NCBI RefSeq assembly: GCF_000427825.1
Contig: NZ_ATYT01000005.1
Span: 248,001 to 312,000 of the forward strand
Direction: 5' to 3'
DNA length: 64,000 nucleotides
From: Thermocrispum municipale DSM 44069
Lineage (GTDB): Bacteria > Actinomycetota > Actinomycetes > Mycobacteriales > Pseudonocardiaceae
In this document: positions 62,870-64,000 of the stretch, in pieces
Layout of the letters: every line of letters begins with the position of its first letter
Position numbering within the stretch: position 1 is the stretch's first letter
Position numbers and translations under genes: made by a program
The notes under the pieces: model-generated
The model's database searches: none
The model's input: the letters and a program-made list of their open reading frames with translations, nothing else
What the model was told of the DNA's origin: nothing

Positions 62870-64000
62870 ATGGAGACCAGCTGGAAGACTGCTAGCCCTG
62901 CCGTTGCCCCCGACCAGGCTGCCGCGAGCGCCGCGGCGCCGGCAACCAACGAGGAGATCTTCGCGGGTCACCTCGGGGGCAAGCTGGGCGTAGCGGCGAC
63001 CAGGCCGATCTCCGATTCCCGCGAGCTTTCCATCGCCTACACGCCCGGCGTGGCCAAGGTTTCCACGGCGATCGCCGAGGACGCCCGGTTGGCCGCGCGG
63101 TACACGTGGGCACATCGCCTGGTGGTCGTGGTCAGCGACGGCACCGCGGTGCTGGGTCTGGGAGACATCGGTGCGAGCGCATCGCTGCCCGTGATGGAGG
63201 GCAAGGCGGTGCTGTTCAAGACGTTCGGTGGGCTGGACTCGATTCCGCTGGTGCTGGACACCACCGACGTCGACGAGATCGTGGAGACGCTGGTGCGGTT
63301 GCGGCCGTCGTTCGGCGCGGTCAACCTCGAGGACGTCGCCGCGCCCCGGTGCTTCGAGCTCGAGGCCAAGCTGATCGACGCGCTGGACTGCCCGGTCATG
63401 CACGACGACCAGCACGGCACGGCGATCGTGGTGCTCGCCGCGCTGCGCGGGGCCAACCAGGTGCTCGGTCGGGATCTGGGCAAGCAGCGGGTGGTGATCT
63501 CCGGTGCCGGGGCGGCCGGGGTCGCCTGCGCGAAGATCCTGCTGTCCGCCGGGGTCGGGGACATCACGGTGCTGGACTCCCGCGGCATCATCCACGTCGG
63601 CCGGGACGGGCTGACGCCGGTGAAGCAGGAGCTGGCGTGGTCGACCAACAAGGCCGGGCTCACCGGCGGGTTGCCCGAGGCGATGGACGGCGCCGACGTG
63701 TTCATCGGCCTGTCCGGCGCCACGATCGAGGAGACGCTGCTGAAGACGATGGCGGACGACCCGATCGTGTTCGCGCTGTCCAACCCGGATCCGGAGGTCC
63801 ACCCGGAGGTGGCGGCGCAGTACGCGGCGGTCGTGGCCACCGGGCGCAGCGACTTCCCGAACCAGATCAACAACGTGCTGGCCTTCCCCGGCGTGTTCCG
63901 GGGTGCGCTGGACGCCGGTGCGCGGGCGATCACCGACGAGATGAAGCTGGCCGCCGCGGACGCCATCGCCGACGTGGCGGCGGAAGAGCTCGCCGTGGAC
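62870..64000 (+). CDS. NAD(P)-dependent malic enzyme (partial, runs off the window)
   Basis: 377 residues are visible from ATG 62870, with CAGGAA upstream; the frame has no stop before the edge. Motifs: SRELSIAYTPGVAKV, DGTAVLGLGDIGASASLPVMEGKAVLFK, CPVMHDDQHGTAIVVLAALRGA (metal and substrate site), the Rossmann loop VISGAGAAGVACAKIL, and ALSNPDPEVHPE. It decarboxylates malate to pyruvate. The short bacterial form (about 390-470 residues) is expected, so little is missing. Whether NAD or NADP is used cannot be told. Confidence 0.94.
   Translation, partial: METSWKTASPAVAPDQAAASAAAPATNEEIFAGHLGGKLGVAATRPISDSRELSIAYTPGVAKVSTAIAEDARLAARYTWAHRLVVVVSDGTAVLGLGDIGASASLPVMEGKAVLFKTFGGLDSIPLVLDTTDVDEIVETLVRLRPSFGAVNLEDVAAPRCFELEAKLIDALDCPVMHDDQHGTAIVVLAALRGANQVLGRDLGKQRVVISGAGAAGVACAKILLSAGVGDITVLDSRGIIHVGRDGLTPVKQELAWSTNKAGLTGGLPEAMDGADVFIGLSGATIEETLLKTMADDPIVFALSNPDPEVHPEVAAQYAAVVATGRSDFPNQINNVLAFPGVFRGALDAGARAITDEMKLAAADAIADVAAEELAVD

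Overview
The window is a gene-dense, high-GC chromosome segment of an actinomycete. The best fit is a Pseudonocardiaceae-like or other mycolata-related lineage. Evidence: WhiB-family proteins, the mycothiol deacetylase MshB, MtrA-MtrB-LpqB, LpqW, PdtaS, a SigR/SigH-RsrA pair, the 24-residue ribosomal protein bL37 and an Rv3235-type protein. I see no rRNA, tRNA, CRISPR array, prophage or transposase. Gene order over most of the window follows two Mycobacterium tuberculosis blocks recalled from memory: typA-lpqW-...-mshB (Rv1165-Rv1170), and a long block from whiB2 through manB, manA, sahH, tmk, mtrAB-lpqB, hpf, secA, rsgA, sigH-rshA, pdtaS and whiB1 (about Rv3260c to Rv3218).

Layout. 0-4.3 kb: the end of an unknown gene, a 58-residue cysteine/lysine-rich protein, typA and the lipoprotein lpqW. 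4.3-5.7 kb: a divergent SnoaL-like protein and XRE/MmyB-type regulator sharing a palindromic intergenic region. 5.8-11.8 kb: a five-gene oligopeptide ABC importer on the minus strand, with a strong hairpin between the binding-protein gene and the permeases. 12.2-15.1 kb: purC-mshB and two uncharacterised genes. 15.1-16.5 kb: an M50 metalloprotease and whiB2. 16.6-25.8 kb: a very large glycosyltransferase and a mannose-metabolism run (DUF3499, manB, a Trm112-like protein, a SIS-like protein, manA), then a cation exporter. 25.9-36.0 kb: a membrane alpha/beta hydrolase, sahH, tmk, mtrA-mtrB-lpqB and a ComF-like gene. 36.2-38.4 kb: a TetR regulator divergent from a hydrolase and membrane protein, with a clear promoter and operator. 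38.9-42.7 kb: hpf and secA. 42.9-46.3 kb: an Rv3235-like protein, an rRNA methyltransferase, a WS/DGAT-like acyltransferase and a DUF6912-like protein. 46.4-48.1 kb: pruA. 48.1-51.1 kb: three tandem paralogous lipoproteins, one frameshifted. 51.2-55.6 kb: rsgA, an SRAP protein, a hydrolase, a P450 and ybaK. 55.7-58.8 kb: the thiol-stress sigma factor with its own promoter, its anti-sigma factor, bL37, pdtaS and whiB1. 59.1-64.0 kb: a lipid kinase, a small membrane protein, a GNAT, a DUF4442 protein, rmlC and a malic enzyme that runs off the window.

How the genes connect. Many belong to cell-envelope biology: LpqW, ManA/ManB, the giant glycosyltransferase, MtrAB-LpqB, SecA and the lipoproteins. 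Redox and mycothiol homeostasis is the second theme: MshB, SigR-RsrA and the WhiB proteins. I found no obvious new defence or biosynthetic system. The most informative signals are regulatory or evolutionary: a perfect SigR-type autoregulatory promoter placed to make an N-terminally extended sigma isoform, CRP-like sites upstream of whiB1, a homopolymer frameshift in a lipoprotein paralog, degenerate active sites in a zincin-like protein and an acyltransferase, and tandem duplications at the 3' ends of secA and the rRNA methyltransferase gene.
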